A stretch of 64,000 nucleotides of DNA from Pseudeuparius sepicola (taxonomy: Eukaryota > Arthropoda > Insecta > Coleoptera > Anthribidae). The notes below the pieces were generated by a model that saw only the letters and a program-made list of their open reading frames with translations, did not search any database and was not told the origin of the DNA. The translations under genes and the position numbers were made by a program. How positions within the stretch are numbered: position 1 is the stretch's first letter; each line of letters opens with the position of its first letter. Shown here one piece after another: positions 43,492 through 54,368 of this stretch. Location: assembly GCA_963920635.1 (NCBI GenBank), contig OY987299.1, forward strand, positions 70,042,692 through 70,106,691, in the 5' to 3' direction.

Positions 43492-45028
43492 ATATTTTCA
43501 GGGTTCATTGTGGGTAGCGTCCTGAGTATATCCCCAAAATATCACCAACGAAGTCGTGTTACGAACCCCGCAATAGGGGTGGTTTTGCAAACTTTTTTTT
43601 GCAATTTTTTTCTTATGTGTACATTTTTTTTCTTATATGTACATTATTACATTCTCTACAACTTTCCCTTATGAAGTTCTTTTTTAACTTCAATACTTCA
43701 CGAGATATAGGTAAAAGATCACCACTAGCTAAAGTGCTTTATAAGGGTGAAAAAAATTTCTTTAAAACAAGCTGATTTTTTCAGGGTTAAGTTGGGGTGC
43801 ACTCCTAAGTTAACCTTTGAACACAGTTTTGAGTATTTTGTTCTGAAGTCGCAAATTCGAACCTAATTCAGTCGAATTCCAGGTCTCTCGGCTCGTTTCG
43901 ATATCGATTTTTAGTGTATCCATTTCTAATAATCCAAGGTACGTTCGGCATTAGGGTACACTGATTCACGCTTGTTAGGAACAGTTTGGTTCAGTCATGG
44001 ATCCATTGCGGTCGGTGCTCAGATTCGAGTAAACTGTTGGGTGAACAACTGACTGGGTCTGGTTCTGTGACCCGGTAACTTTTTTACAGTTCAAGTTAGA
44101 TTTTCTGTCGGAGCACTGACTTCATTAGATCAAGAACCTCATTTGAGTATTTTGTGAAGACTGTCAAAAAGGAGCGTCAAAGACTGTCCTCTGTCTGATT
44201 TGGTCTTCGAGAGCGAGAGGTATCCAAAAAAATAGCATCGGGTGCATTGGTTTTCCGGAATTAAATCCAACTTTATCGCCGCCCCGATACTATTTTTTAG
44301 GTAATCTTGTGTGCTTATTTGTTGTATATTGTTTTAGTGCAAACAATTTAACACGTATTTTTGTATTTTCATGTGGATCACCAAATTTTGGAGAGTTTCG
44401 GATTTTCGAGGATGTCGGAAAGGACGGCCATTTTGTGGGTTAAGGACGCGTGTGTAGCAGTTGCAGCCGACTGCGTTTCGTTTTTGGTACTTGTGGAGCA
44501 AAGGCACTGGAGAGGACTGAGCAAAAGGACAGGTGAGTTATTGTAAAATTATATCTTTATAATTTTTGGTAAATCCATATTTGTATAACTCACCTGTGCC
44601 TGTTCTTTTTGGCACGCCTCTTTCCTGATCACAATCAGGAAATAATCATTGCTGCCGTGTCCTGCTCTGTGCTGCTCTATTGAGTTTGGGTATTTTGTCG
44701 GTGATCACAATGAGCACACAAGGTTCGAATACCTGATCGCCTTTCTTTTTGGTTTTGTCGTAATATTTTTATAGTTTCATTATTAGTCGAAGACCAAGTC
44801 AGAACTAGTTTGGGTTTATTGAATTAATATTTTTGCAAATTTAAGCCATTTTGAAGGTATCGTGACCCATTCAGTTCAATTTATTCCTCGATTGCAAACT
44901 TGCAATATTTTTTTATTAACTTAACCGGCAAATTTTCTTATTTTGGGCTCGCAGTTTGTCAAGTAAAGTTTATATTTTCCAGTGCCATTTAATATAACGG
45001 GGGGGAAGTGTATTCATGAATATACTTT
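43492..45028. other. Unassigned stretch of the 13.2-kb element
   Basis: No coding region with recognisable homology. AAAAGGACAGGTGAGTTAT (44522-44541) faces ATAACTCACCTGTGCCTGTTC (44583-44603), a hairpin of about 11-18 bp around a splice-donor-like core. The stretch CATTTTTTTTCTTATGTGTACATTTTTTTTC near 43610 is duplicated in tandem. Confidence 0.45.
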
Positions 45029-45091
45029 ATAGTATCACAGACCTATATAGCTTCGCTACAGACTGTGCCTCGCCGTATATTTTTAGGCGAA

Positions 45092-45134
45092 CCCAAAAGG
45101 ATGCCAAGTCCCTGGAGTTGGCATCCTTTGTGGG
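45092..45134. repeat. Hairpin near the left end of the foldback
   Basis: CCCAAAAGGATGCCAA and TTGGCATCCTTTGTGGG pair around the 10-base loop GTCCCTGGAG; 12 bp are perfect. It could form a cruciform or an RNA stem. Confidence 0.75.
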
Positions 45135-45671
45135 AATTCGTACAAATATTTCCACTACCGTCCCATAGAGGTCGCTGAGTTCTACATCTTTCCACTCGTC
45201 GTTGCCAAATGTCACCTATCCGGCCCATTTTAGGGATAAAAATACATCTGCATATGTATACATATAATATATTCACAGAAAGAGGCAAGGAAGATGGAAT
45301 TGGTAGGTAAGGATTTTTGAGATTCATATTGATGTATACTTAAAATTGCCGGGAAAACTACACCCTGAAAATCTCAGAAGTAAAAAAATTGCCTGACAAA
45401 AAACTACCCCTTCCCACCCCCGAAACGTTCAAAATTTACCCAGACGCACCAATCCGAGGTAGAAAAAAATTGCCGGAAAAAAACTACCCCCTGCATCCCT
45501 TTAGGAAAAAAATGATAACTCCATTGTTTATGGTCCGATTTTCGTCGTTTTCACAAGGATGTTAAAAAAAGTCAGTCTGAGAAATAAAAAAAACTGCCGG
45601 AAAAAAACTACCCCTTCCCATCCCCGAAGTTGTTTTTGGTCGGATCCTCGCTATTCTTAGCAAGGTCGTTC

Positions 45672-48209
45672 AGAATCAAATCAAATCAAAGTTTATTAAT
45701 GTCATAATTATAAAATTTTACACAAGTCAGGACACATGATTATATGTTTACATGCTTACTTTATAAGTTATCAACTAAAACTATCGTCTAAATTATCAAC
45801 TAACAACAGTATAGTATCCCTATATACAAATCCAAAGTCCAGAAACTCAGTATTATTACAAAAACACAAAACAAAGAAAAAACAAGAGTTATACATGTGA
45901 AAAGGAAATGAGACGATTCAAAACATACAAGGAGCGCATCAGGCAGACATGACCACCATTAATTTATTTGCCCACAGCGATGTTAGGCAACTATAGGGCT
46001 GACAGTCCCGTCTGTATTTCCTCTAGACAAAAAAAAAGCTTTGCAGACACAAAAACGCTTTAATTTTTTTTTGAAAAGAACCGGCGGTAGTTGTTTCATC
46101 TCATTTGGCAGAGAATTAAAAAACTTTATTCCATAATATCTTGCCCCAGTTTGAGCCCTAGAAAGCCGAGTATACTCGGTCTGGATGTCACCACAGCCCC
46201 TCGTACTATACGAATGGCAGGCTCTACGAAAGTGATCTGGATGACTCCGAACATACAAGAGGGACTCCAGCGCAAACATACATGGGAAAGTTAGGATTTT
46301 TAAATTTACAAATAGATGTTTAGTCTCCTCTCGATAACCCCCCCCCCCCCGCCAATATTCTAATTGCTTTGCGTTGGAGACCAAATATTCTATGTCGAGC
46401 AGCAGAATGACCCCACACCAACACCGCATATGACAATCTGGAATGGCACATTGCAAAGTAAGCCATACGGAGGACATCGCGAGAGACCGAATCAGACAAC
46501 CGTCTCAGAACAAAAACACTCCCGGATAAGGCCGCCGCCAGCTTCTCATCTTGGACATCCCAAAGTTGTCCAGGGTCGATATGAATCCCGAGAAATTTGA
46601 CCGCAACGGGATTTTCAATTGTGCTCAGACTCCGAGTTGACGAGACCATTATTGTCGTCTTTGCCCTATTTAACATTAGACTGTTGCTAGCGAACCAAGC
46701 CTCCACCCTCGACTGCGCATCCCCATACTTCAACCGTAACGACTCCAGATCCGGTGATGATATCAACAGTGTGGTGTCGTCTGCAAAACAGATGCTCAGT
46801 ACATCATCCACCACATTTGGTAGCTCATTGATATAGATCAAGAATAACATAGGTCCCAGAATTGAGCCCTGAGGCACCCCCGCCCCCACATCAAGGCGAT
46901 CCGATACCCTGCCACTCAAACGAACAGACTGGCTTCGGCCCGCCAGATACGAACCCACCAATCTGACACTGGAGTCATGAAAGCCATACCTATACAACTT
47001 CTGAAGCAAGGCAGCATGGGACACGCAATCGAAAGCCTTACTAAGGTCGCAAAAAATTGCCCCGCAGTATTCACCATCCTCAAAACATTCCAAAGTGCGC
47101 TCTACTAGCCTCAAAACAGCATCCGCTGTTGAGACACCCTCCCTGAAACCATACTGTGTGTTGCTCAAGAAGCCGTTTGCCTCCAGTAATCCAGTAATTT
47201 GATCCTTCATTACCCTTTCAACTATTTTGGACAGGACTGGTAAAATTGAGACTGGGCGGTAATTGGACACATCTTTGGGGTTCCCTTTTTTGAAGACCGG
47301 TACCACAGAAGCTACCTTCAAGGCCCGAGGGAACTCGCCCTCACTGAGGATTCTGTTCACAAACTTAGTCAAAGGCACCACCAGATGGTTTTTAATAATT
47401 TTTAGTACAAGAACACTGAGTCCATATATATCTTTACTGGATTTATTTTTTATTTTATCTATAATTTCCCTTACTTGATTAAAAGATACATGTTGGAACT
47501 CAAATTTTTTGTCAACAATATGGTCTTGAAGGAATTTCAGAGGGGAGTTGACAACATGGGGAAGCTGTTCAATGATTTTCTCCGCAACGTTAACAAAAAA
47601 GGCATTAAATTCATTTGGGTCATGTATTTCTGTCACAGTTGTTTTCTTTTTCGTGTTCTTATTTATGATTTCCCACATCTTTTTACATGGGTTGTCCGCT
47701 GCTCTGATCAGACTGTCATTTGCCTTTTTTTTAGCTTCTCGCAGGGCCATTTTATACTGGGATCGAAATATATTTTTTTCATTCTTATTTTCTACGCTAT
47801 TCCATCTGTGACATACCTCATTTAAAAAACTAAGGTGCTCTCTCATTCGTTTCAGATTCTCATTAAACCAGGTGTTTTTTGGTAATCTATTTATGAAGAC
47901 CATTTTCTTCTCAGGGAAAGCACATCTGAAAGCGGTTTCGAGTTTTTTAAGCAACAAGTCGCAGATAGTATTTACATCCAGTCCTTTGTCGCTCACAAAA
48001 TCCCATTGATATTCAGACACTATATTATAGAAAGCAAACTTTCCCCTTTCTGTAATAGGTCTACATAGAATAGCAGTCTCACAATCGTAGTCCGACCGAG
48101 TTCTGTCCATTTCGATTATCTGGCATTTGTGGTCAGAAATCAGTGTCTCTTTAACAGCAGTGACATACCTGTGGCATTCAAAATTTAAAAATGACTCCAG
48201 GAACACCAA
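45672..48209 (-). mobile_element. CR1/jockey-type non-LTR retrotransposon, 5'-truncated
   Basis: The 3' end on minus is a CTTTGATTTGATTTGATT tail (45668-45690 on plus as AATCAAATCAAATCAAAG). Coding starts in the end of the endonuclease (SDH motif) near 48130. The same 3' end, truncated, recurs at 52811-53065. It interrupts the tandem array of the foldback element after TTCAGAAT, with the array resuming at AATGACTCC. Confidence 0.88.
45983..48209 (-). pseudogene. CR1-type reverse transcriptase, RT core intact, C-terminal frameshift
   Basis: A 629-residue open frame (48209-46320) holds LISDHKCQII (end of endonuclease), a linker, then RT motifs VPVFKKGNPKDVSNYRPVSI, YGFREGVSTADAVL, GAIFCDLSKAFDCVSH, AGVPQGSILGPMLFLIYINE and active-site CFADDTTLLIS. 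It breaks in a run of C (46339-46350 on plus) and the C-terminal 160 residues continue in another frame: GARYYGIKFFNSLPNEMKQL to 45983. The run-length frameshift could be a sequencing error or a real slip. Confidence 0.88.
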
Positions 48210-49345
48210 TCCACGGTTGAAAAAAATTGCCGGACAAAACTACCCCTGCATCCCTTTAGGAAAAAAAAATAAATCCATTGTTTCTGGTCCGATTTTCGCC
48301 GTTTTCACAAGGATGTTAAAAAAAGTCAGTCTCAGAAATAAAAAAAAACTGCCGGAAAAAAACTACCCCTTCCCACCCCCGAAGTTGTTTTTGATCGGAA
48401 CCTCGCCATTTTCAGCCAGAACGTTCAAAATTTACCCAGACGCACCCAATCCACGATTGAAAAAATTTACCGGACAAAACTACCCCCTGCATCCCTTTAA
48501 GGAAAAAAAATGATAACTCCATTGTTTCTGGTCCGATTTTTGCCGTTTTCACAAAGACATTCAAAAGAGTCTCAGAACCATAAAAAACTGCCTGACAAAA
48601 AACTACCCCTTCCCACCCCCGAAGTTGTTTTTGGTCGAATCCTCGCCATTTTCAGCCAGAACGTTCAAAATTTGCCCAGACGCACCAATCCTCGGTTGAA
48701 AAAATTTCCCTGACAAAACTATCCCCTGCATCCCTTTAGGGAAAAAAAATTGATAACTCCATTGTTTCTAGTCCGATTTTCGCCGTTTTCACAAGAACGT
48801 TCAAAAGAGTCTCAGAAGCATAAAAAACTGCCTGACAAAAAACTACCCCTTCCCACCCCGAAGTTGTTTTTGGTCGAATCCTCACCATTTTCAGCCAGAA
48901 CTTTCAAATTTACCCAGACGCACCAATCCGCGGTTGAAAAAATTTTCCTGACACAACTACCCCCTGCATCCCTTTAGGGAAAAAATTGATACCTCCATTG
49001 TTTCTGGTCCGATTTTCGCCGTTTTCACAAGGACGTTCAAAAGAGTCTCAGAAGCATAAAAAACTGACTGACAAAAAACTACCCCTTCCCACCCCCGAAA
49101 TTGTTTTTGGTCGAATCCTCGCCATTTTCAGCAAGCACGTTCCAAATAAGTAATCCCAAACGCACCAATTCGCGATTGAAAAAATTTGCCGGACAAAACT
49201 ACCCCCTGCACGAAAAAAAAAATATCATTACTGAATTTTTTCTGGTCCGATTGTCGCCTTTTCACAAGGATATTATAAAGTCTCAGAATTCAAAAACAAA
49301 TTTTCAGACAAAAAACTAACCCTCTCCACCCCCCAAGAGTCTTAA

Positions 49346-50164
49346 CGAAGTTTCGTTTTACGAAAATCATAAAAGTTGAAATAACTTCTCAACAGTCAAA
49401 CTTCGAATATCCCTAAATAGAGTCCCCTATCCACAGGATTCGTTTGAATTACTGGCTCTGTGACACCCTGTATGTTATGCATTTTTCCGATTTTTCTCTG
49501 AAGTCCGCTATATTGAGAATTTAAGTTCCTTGGCCCGCACTTGATTCACCAGTGTCGCTTAAAATTCCTAAAGCAATAGTTGTGGCAGAATTTAAATAAG
49601 AAAAAAAAACGCTAAATGGCAGTTCTTTTAATTCTGAGACTTTTTTGAACGTAGTTTTGAAAACGGCGAAAATCGAACCAGAAACAATGGAGTTCTAATT
49701 TTTTTCCTAAAGAAATGCAGGGTGCGATGGTTGAGCTCTTGATTATTTCTCGGGTTCACCTTTCGGGGTTCTTTTAGACAGCAAAATGAGAAGACTTGGT
49801 GGGTCACACATTTATTGCATAACAGGATGCCTCGATACAACTGTGCTTAGGGCCGCGAGTGGGGTCACGCAGGACCGCGGCACTCTAGACGCCAAAAACA
49901 ATCGTACGGGTGGTGAGTATACACGCCAACTCCAGAAACGCCTCTCCCGCACTGGCAAGGTAGGCGGCCGCGACCGGAACGGTTCTCTGTCGGCCCCACC
50001 CAAGGATGGTGTGTCTGTTACACTATCCTTGGGCCCCACCGGCTGGCGGAGGGAGGAAACGGTACGTTCCGTTCAGCGGACGGAGGAAACCATCCATTTA
50101 ACCTTGGTGATCACACCGAGCACTACCAAACTGACCACAACTTCTTTCGCCTTCAATTCGTAAC
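49346..50164. other. Centre of the foldback with a GC-rich, LTR-like island
   Basis: 49630-49700 already carries a short reverse unit of the array. 49785-50160 is markedly GC-rich. On minus it ends with TTATGCAATAAATGTGTGAC (poly(A) signal), so it could be a solo LTR in reverse orientation. An open frame (49786-50163, plus, 125 codons) has no recognisable domain. A strong hairpin lies at 49999-50033. Confidence 0.4.
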
Positions 50165-51345
50165 CACAGCAAGGAGGTAGTTTTCTCCGGCAAATTTTTT
50201 CAACCGCGGATTGGTGCTTCTGGAATCATTCTGAACGTACTTGCTAAGAATGGCGAGGATCCAACCAAAAACAACTTCGGGGGTGGGAAAGGGTAGTTAT
50301 TTTCTGGCAGTTTTTTTTTATTTCTGAGACTGACTTTTTTTTAACATCCTTGTGAAAACGGCGAAAATCGGACCAGAAACAATGGATTTATCACTTTTTT
50401 CCCTAAAGGGATGCAGGGGGTAGTTTTGTCCGGCAATGTTTTTCAACCGCGGATTGGTGTTTCTGGAGTCATTCTGAACGACCTTGCTAAGAATAGCGAG
50501 GATCCGACCAAAAACAACTTTGGGGGTGGGAAGGGGTAGTTTTTTTCTGGCAGTTTTTTTTATTTCTCAGACAGACTTTTTTTAACATCCTTGTGAAAAC
50601 GACGAAAATCGGACCATAAACAATGGAGTTGATCATTTTTTTTCCTATAGGGATGCAGGGGTAGTTTTGTCCGGCAATTTTTTTCAACCGCCGATTGGTG
50701 TTTCTGGAATAATTTTGAAAGTCCTTGCTAAAAATGGCGAGGTTTCGATCAAAAACAACTTCGGGGGTGGGCAGGGGTAGTCTTTTCCGGCAGTTTTTTT
50801 ATTTCTGAAACTGACTTTTTTTAACATCCTTGGGAAAACGGCGAAAATCGGACCAGAAACAATGGATTTATCTTTTTTTTTTCTAAAGGAATGCAGGGGG
50901 TAGTTCTGTCCGTCAATTTTTTTCAACCGCGGATTGGTGTTTCTGGAGTCATTCTGAACGACCTTGCTAAGAATAGCGAGGATCCGACCAAAAACAACTT
51001 CGGGGGTGGGAAGGGGTAGTTTTTTTCCGGCAGTTTTTTTTATTTCTCAGACAGACTTTTTTTAACATCCTTGTGAAAACGACGAAAATCGGACCATAAA
51101 CAATGGAGTTATCATTTTTTTTTCCTAAAGGGATGCAGGGGGTAGTTTTGTCCGGCAATTTTTTTCAACCGCGGATTGGTGCTTCTGGAATAATTTTGAA
51201 AGTCCTTGCTAAAAATGGCGAGGTTCCGATCAAAAACAACTTCGGGGATGGGACTTTTTGAACGCCCTAGTGGAGGTATGAAGTTGTTTCGCTAAAGAGA
51301 TGCAGGGAGTAGTTTTTGGCAGGAAATTTTCTCCAATCGCGGATT
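50165..51345 (-). repeat. Right-arm tandem array, reverse orientation
   Basis: Four to five units of the same repeat in reverse complement (for example TCGGGGGTGGGAAGGGGTAG at 50278, 50520 with TTGGGGG, and 51000). Alternate units share distinctive variants such as CGAGGATCCGACCAAAAACA (50499 and 50978), a higher-order pattern with a period of about 480 bp. Confidence 0.9.
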
Positions 51346-51632
51346 GGTGCATCTGGAATACTTCTAATAATTTCGAATTGTGGCTGCCTTATTATTATTA
51401 CTCGTATAAATGCTATTCCTTCTATCCACATGTTCTTGCATCGACAACGTTGCAGCGTTTTTTATGGGATAGGTGCTTTCAAGGCCACCGAATTAGTGTC
51501 GCCAGGCCGGCCGATTATATTTTTATTGGAATTTCCCTCATGTGGCGCCCTCTATTGGTGCCAGTTCAAACAATTGGGTCCCCAGGCCCCAGGCACTGTC
51601 TGTAGCGAAGCTATATAGGTCTGTGATAGTAT

Positions 51633-51996
51633 CAATGGGATTTAAAATTTAACTAAAACTTGTATTTTGGATTATATAGTTTTCTATAAATTTTAATCAT
51701 AATTAATATTCTCTGAATTTATTTTGTAAATAAGCAGTATACAATATACAGAGAAAAGGCTTTAGCACTGCCTAATTCACTTGAATTTATTTCATGCACG
51801 ATTGTCTCGAGCAAACACCAGTCGACTGACACGGCGAACACTTTCCTACAATCTGCAGACCACCAGCTGATACTGGGACAGCTGACTTGGCAAAAACCCT
51901 GAGATTCCGAGCTAGCAACATCAATGCCACCACCGCAGCTGTCGAGAGAGTTAAGCTTGGTCACAGTTCTAGTTGCAACGTGGAACTTCATCGACA
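51633..51996 (-). other. Unidentified coding-like stretch
   Basis: On minus a 92-codon frame (51997-51719) contains KFHVATRTVTKLNSLDSCGG and SADCRKVFAVSVDWCLLETI. The composition is protein-like but I recognise no family. It could be a remnant of the second gene of the 13.2-kb element. Confidence 0.3.
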
Positions 51997-53155
51997 ACTT
52001 TCTGAGATAACTGCTCTAAAATGTCATTTACAAGAAATGAGCTAACTCGCTTAAAATTAACTTAGAGGAAAAGTTATTAAAAATATCTCTGTAGTTCACT
52101 AGGACGAAGAAAACAGCGACACGTGTCAAATTATTACACATCCGGTTTGACCGGAAGTACCGGAAGTGACCCATTTTTCAGTTTAAAATGAACATACTCT
52201 ATAATTTATCCCGCAAAAGTGTAAAAAGGTAATTTCCTGTGTCAACAACACCATGTATATACATCTAGACAACGATAATTTGACTGAATTTATTTTTATT
52301 AACCGAAGGTGGCTCTTGCTGTCTCTGTCCATTGTTTCAATATGATATTTAGCTTCAAACGCCCAGGTAATTCTCTATCTTTGTCAATTTGTTTCTTGCC
52401 TAATTAGTTTATTAATTTTTGTAATAATGGTTAATCATAATAATGAGGATAAATTAAAATATGGCATTAGTTTATGGAGAATGCGGTAAAAACAGTGCTG
52501 TAGCCAGTGTAGCCGCTGCTCGTATTTAATTATGGAAATAATTTTGAACATATTTATTGTAAACATACATGTTTAATTTCTATGTCACCTTCGGTTAATA
52601 AAAATAAATTCAGACAAATTGTCGTTGTCTACATGTACCTACAAGGTGTTATTGTTATTAGGTATATTTTTTCCAATTTTGGGGGAAAATTGTACAGTAT
52701 TATGTTCATTTTGAACTGAAAAATGGGTCACTTCCGGTACTTCCGGTCAAACCGGATGTGTAATAATTTGACACGTGCCGCTATTTTCTTCGTCTTAGTT
52801 GCACTACAAAGATCAAATCAAAGTTTATTAATGTCATAATTATAAAATTTTACACAAGTCAGGACACATGGTTATATGTTTACATGCTTACTTTATAAGT
52901 TATCAACTGCTTACTTTATAAGTTATCAACTAAAACTATCATCTAAATTATCAACTAACAACAGTATAGTATCCCTATATACAAATCCAAAGTCCAGAAA
53001 CTCAGTCTTAAAGGTACAAAACACAAAAAAACAAGAAATATATATGTAAAAAGTGCATAAAAAAAGATAATTTAATAACTTTTTCCTCTAAAGTTAATTT
53101 TAAGAGAGTTAGCTCATTTTTTGTAAGTGACATTGTAGAGCGGTTATCTCAGAAA
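51997..53155. mobile_element. Foldback element, about 1.16 kb, arms about 330 bp
   Basis: CTTTCTGAGATAACTGCTCT (51997) mirrors GAGCGGTTATCTCAGAAAC (to 53155). Inner matches include GACACGTGTCAAATTATTAC and ATCCGGTTTGACCGGAAGTA at 52120-52165, mirrored at 52735-52782, and AATTTATTTTTATTAACCGA, mirrored near 52590-52610. A CR1-type 3' tail is inserted in the right arm. Non-coding. Confidence 0.85.
52806..53065 (-). mobile_element. CR1-type 3'-end fragment
   Basis: ATCAAATCAAAGTTTATTAATGTC and following bases match 45675-45900 (same minus-strand 3' end), with a 19-bp internal tandem duplication (TGCTTACTTTATAAGTTATC at 52888 and 52908). It is a severely 5'-truncated copy of the element at 45672. 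Confidence 0.9.
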
Positions 53156-53274
53156 CTAGTAACAATAGGAAAATTGTCCACAGAACAAAAGTTTCTTCAA
53201 ATTACCCAGTCTTTCAGATGCGCTACGTTCCAACGTTCCTAGGATCCAAAAGTTTGTTTGCACTGCAGCGCCTT

Positions 53275-53310
53275 CTATATATCTATATATATATATATAT
53301 ATATATATGT
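53275..53310. repeat. (TA)n microsatellite
   Basis: About 15 TA units, preceded by TATATCTATATA. Confidence 0.95.
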
Positions 53311-53396
53311 TCCGGAGATAGCGGCGATGGGAGTCCTTATAGGGACACCCTGTATATGAGTCATATGACCAATTTCGAGCCGGGCCGAAGTTGTCG

Positions 53397-54201
53397 TTAT
53401 AATACTTGGCCATTTTTAAAAGTAGCTTGAAGCAATTGTTTTTTGTCAGATGAGCCTAGAACATTTTTTTCCTTTAGTTTAAGATTTTGGTGTTTAATAA
53501 TTGTTATCCCTTTTACATTTGGCAACTTGGTCAGTTTATGTCTATGGTCTCCAATCCCTTTCCAGCATAATAATAAAGATGACACCGATATATGTAACTC
53601 AAAAGCCTTGCCTATTACCGTTGAGTGAGGAATAATAAGAGGTGCAGCGCCCGGATAAAATTGCGTGACCGGTTTTCATGTGCTTACCCTGAAGCCCCTC
53701 GTTGCCTCCACTCGCTATAGTCGCCTAGCGAACACGGATTTTTACAACTTGTTTATGTTTTTGAGAACACCGATCCCTCTACAACCGGCTAACGGTACAA
53801 TTTTATATTGTTTATATTTTACTGGAAGGATATGTATTTTTTTGTCTCGGACACTTTTCTGGCCGCGTTTTCGGCTATGCTGCGTCCCGTAAAGTTGCGC
53901 TTCTTATTATTCCTCACTCAATGCTATTACTAATGAAAGTCATTCAACCACTGATTAATGCGGTGAGTTCAGGGATATATGCAGCTATTTTGGGACGAAC
54001 GGCCTGAAAATGAATTATTTATAGTTTTTGTGATGTACCTAGAAGGCACTTCCTTTTGGGAACTGTATCACCGATCTTTTTTGAAATATAAGCTTTGGAT
54101 GCTGCTGAACGTATAAAAAGAAATATGTTACTTCCTTTTTGAAGCGTCCCCAACCAACCTAAAATATCTTCTATTTTTTTCGGAGAACATTTATTTGCCA
54201 C
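53397..54201 (-). pseudogene. Unidentified gene remnant, split by a MITE
   Basis: On minus: a frame with ANKCSPKKIEDILGWLGTLQ and FLFIRSAASKAYISKK (54201-54019), then PKIAAYIPELTALISG (about 54000-53950), then after the 305-bp MITE KGIGDHRHKLTKLPNVKGIT and SDKKQLLQATFKNGQVL, stop at 53397. The pieces look like decayed exons of one gene (an acceptor-like TTCATTTTCAG precedes the middle piece), but I do not recognise the family. Confidence 0.35.
53619..53923. mobile_element. P-like MITE, 305 bp, 7-bp target duplication
   Basis: CGTTGAGTGAGGAATAATAA at 53619 mirrors TTATTATTCCTCACTCAATG to 53923; CTATTAC is duplicated at 53612-53618 and 53924-53930. CA..TG-type ends and a 7-bp duplication resemble the large foldback element nearby, but the terminal sequences differ. 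Confidence 0.75.
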
Positions 54202-54214
54202 TGTTCTACATTTT

Positions 54215-54368
54215 TGTAGAATTATTTTCCGAAGAATTGTTTTTCGAAGAATTGTTTTTCGAAGAATTGTTCTTCGAAGAATTGTTTTTCGAAGAATTGT
54301 TTTTCGAAGAATTGTTATTCGAAGAATTGTTTTTCGAACAATTGTTTTCGAAGAATTTTCCGCGACCC
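54215..54368 (-). repeat. Right terminal array of a 15-bp repeat
   Basis: Eight to nine nearly uniform GAAGAATTGTTTTTC units between about 54228 and 54345, then GAAGAATTTTCCGCGACCC. It mirrors the left array; it is more regular and so perhaps homogenised. Confidence 0.9.

Larger units (their letters stand above)
45345..49345 (+). repeat. Left-arm tandem array, unit about 240-270 bp, split by CR1
   Basis: Units occupy 45345-45671 and 48185-49345. Each contains CCCTGCATCCCTTTAGG, then CATTGTTTCTGGTCCGATTT, CGCCGTTTTCACAAGG, then CTACCCCTTCCCACCCCCGA, AGTTGTTTTTGGTCG and CAGACGCACCAATCCGCGG. About five units lie after the CR1 insertion and one and a half before it. Short frames across them are by-products of the repeat, not genes. 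Confidence 0.9.
45036..51625. mobile_element. 6.6-kb Foldback/Galileo-like element, arms of tandem repeats
   Basis: Terminal repeats CACAGACCTATATAGCTTCG (45036) and its mirror CGAAGCTATATAGGTCTGTG (51606-51625) are exact over 20 bp and continue to about 38 bp. The exact 7-bp duplication ATAGTAT lies at 45029-45035 and 51626-51632. CA..TG ends with a 7-bp duplication match the Galileo branch of the P superfamily, where long repeat-bearing arms are typical. Inside, tandem repeats run forward in the left arm and reverse in the right arm. A CR1-type element (45672-48209) interrupts the left arm. No transposase is seen. Confidence 0.85.
41130..54368. mobile_element. 13.2-kb TIR element with 15-bp tandem-repeat ends (Mutator-like or Foldback-like)
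   Basis: The left end GGGTCGCGGAAAATTCTTCG (41130) is mirrored exactly at 54349-54368. Inward, both ends are arrays of a 15-bp unit, AATTCTTCGAAAAAC and variants (left to about 41278, right from about 54225). A 9-bp duplication flanks it. Family knowledge: 9-bp duplications occur in Mutator-like and Foldback elements; a FLYWCH domain at 43102 favours Mutator-like. No MULE catalytic domain was found, so this copy is non-autonomous or gutted. Internal parts are mostly later nested insertions: hAT (41564), foldback (45036), foldback (51997), P-like MITE (53619). Confidence 0.85.

Noticed and set aside
49812..50163. Opposed ORFs in the GC-rich island as a gene
   Set aside because: High GC content opens frames on both strands; no domain, and a poly(A) signal and hairpin suggest LTR or spacer instead.
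48210..51160. Several 60-130-codon Lys/Pro-rich ORFs such as those with PDKKLPLPTPE
   Set aside because: They recur once per tandem-repeat unit and follow the array, not a gene.
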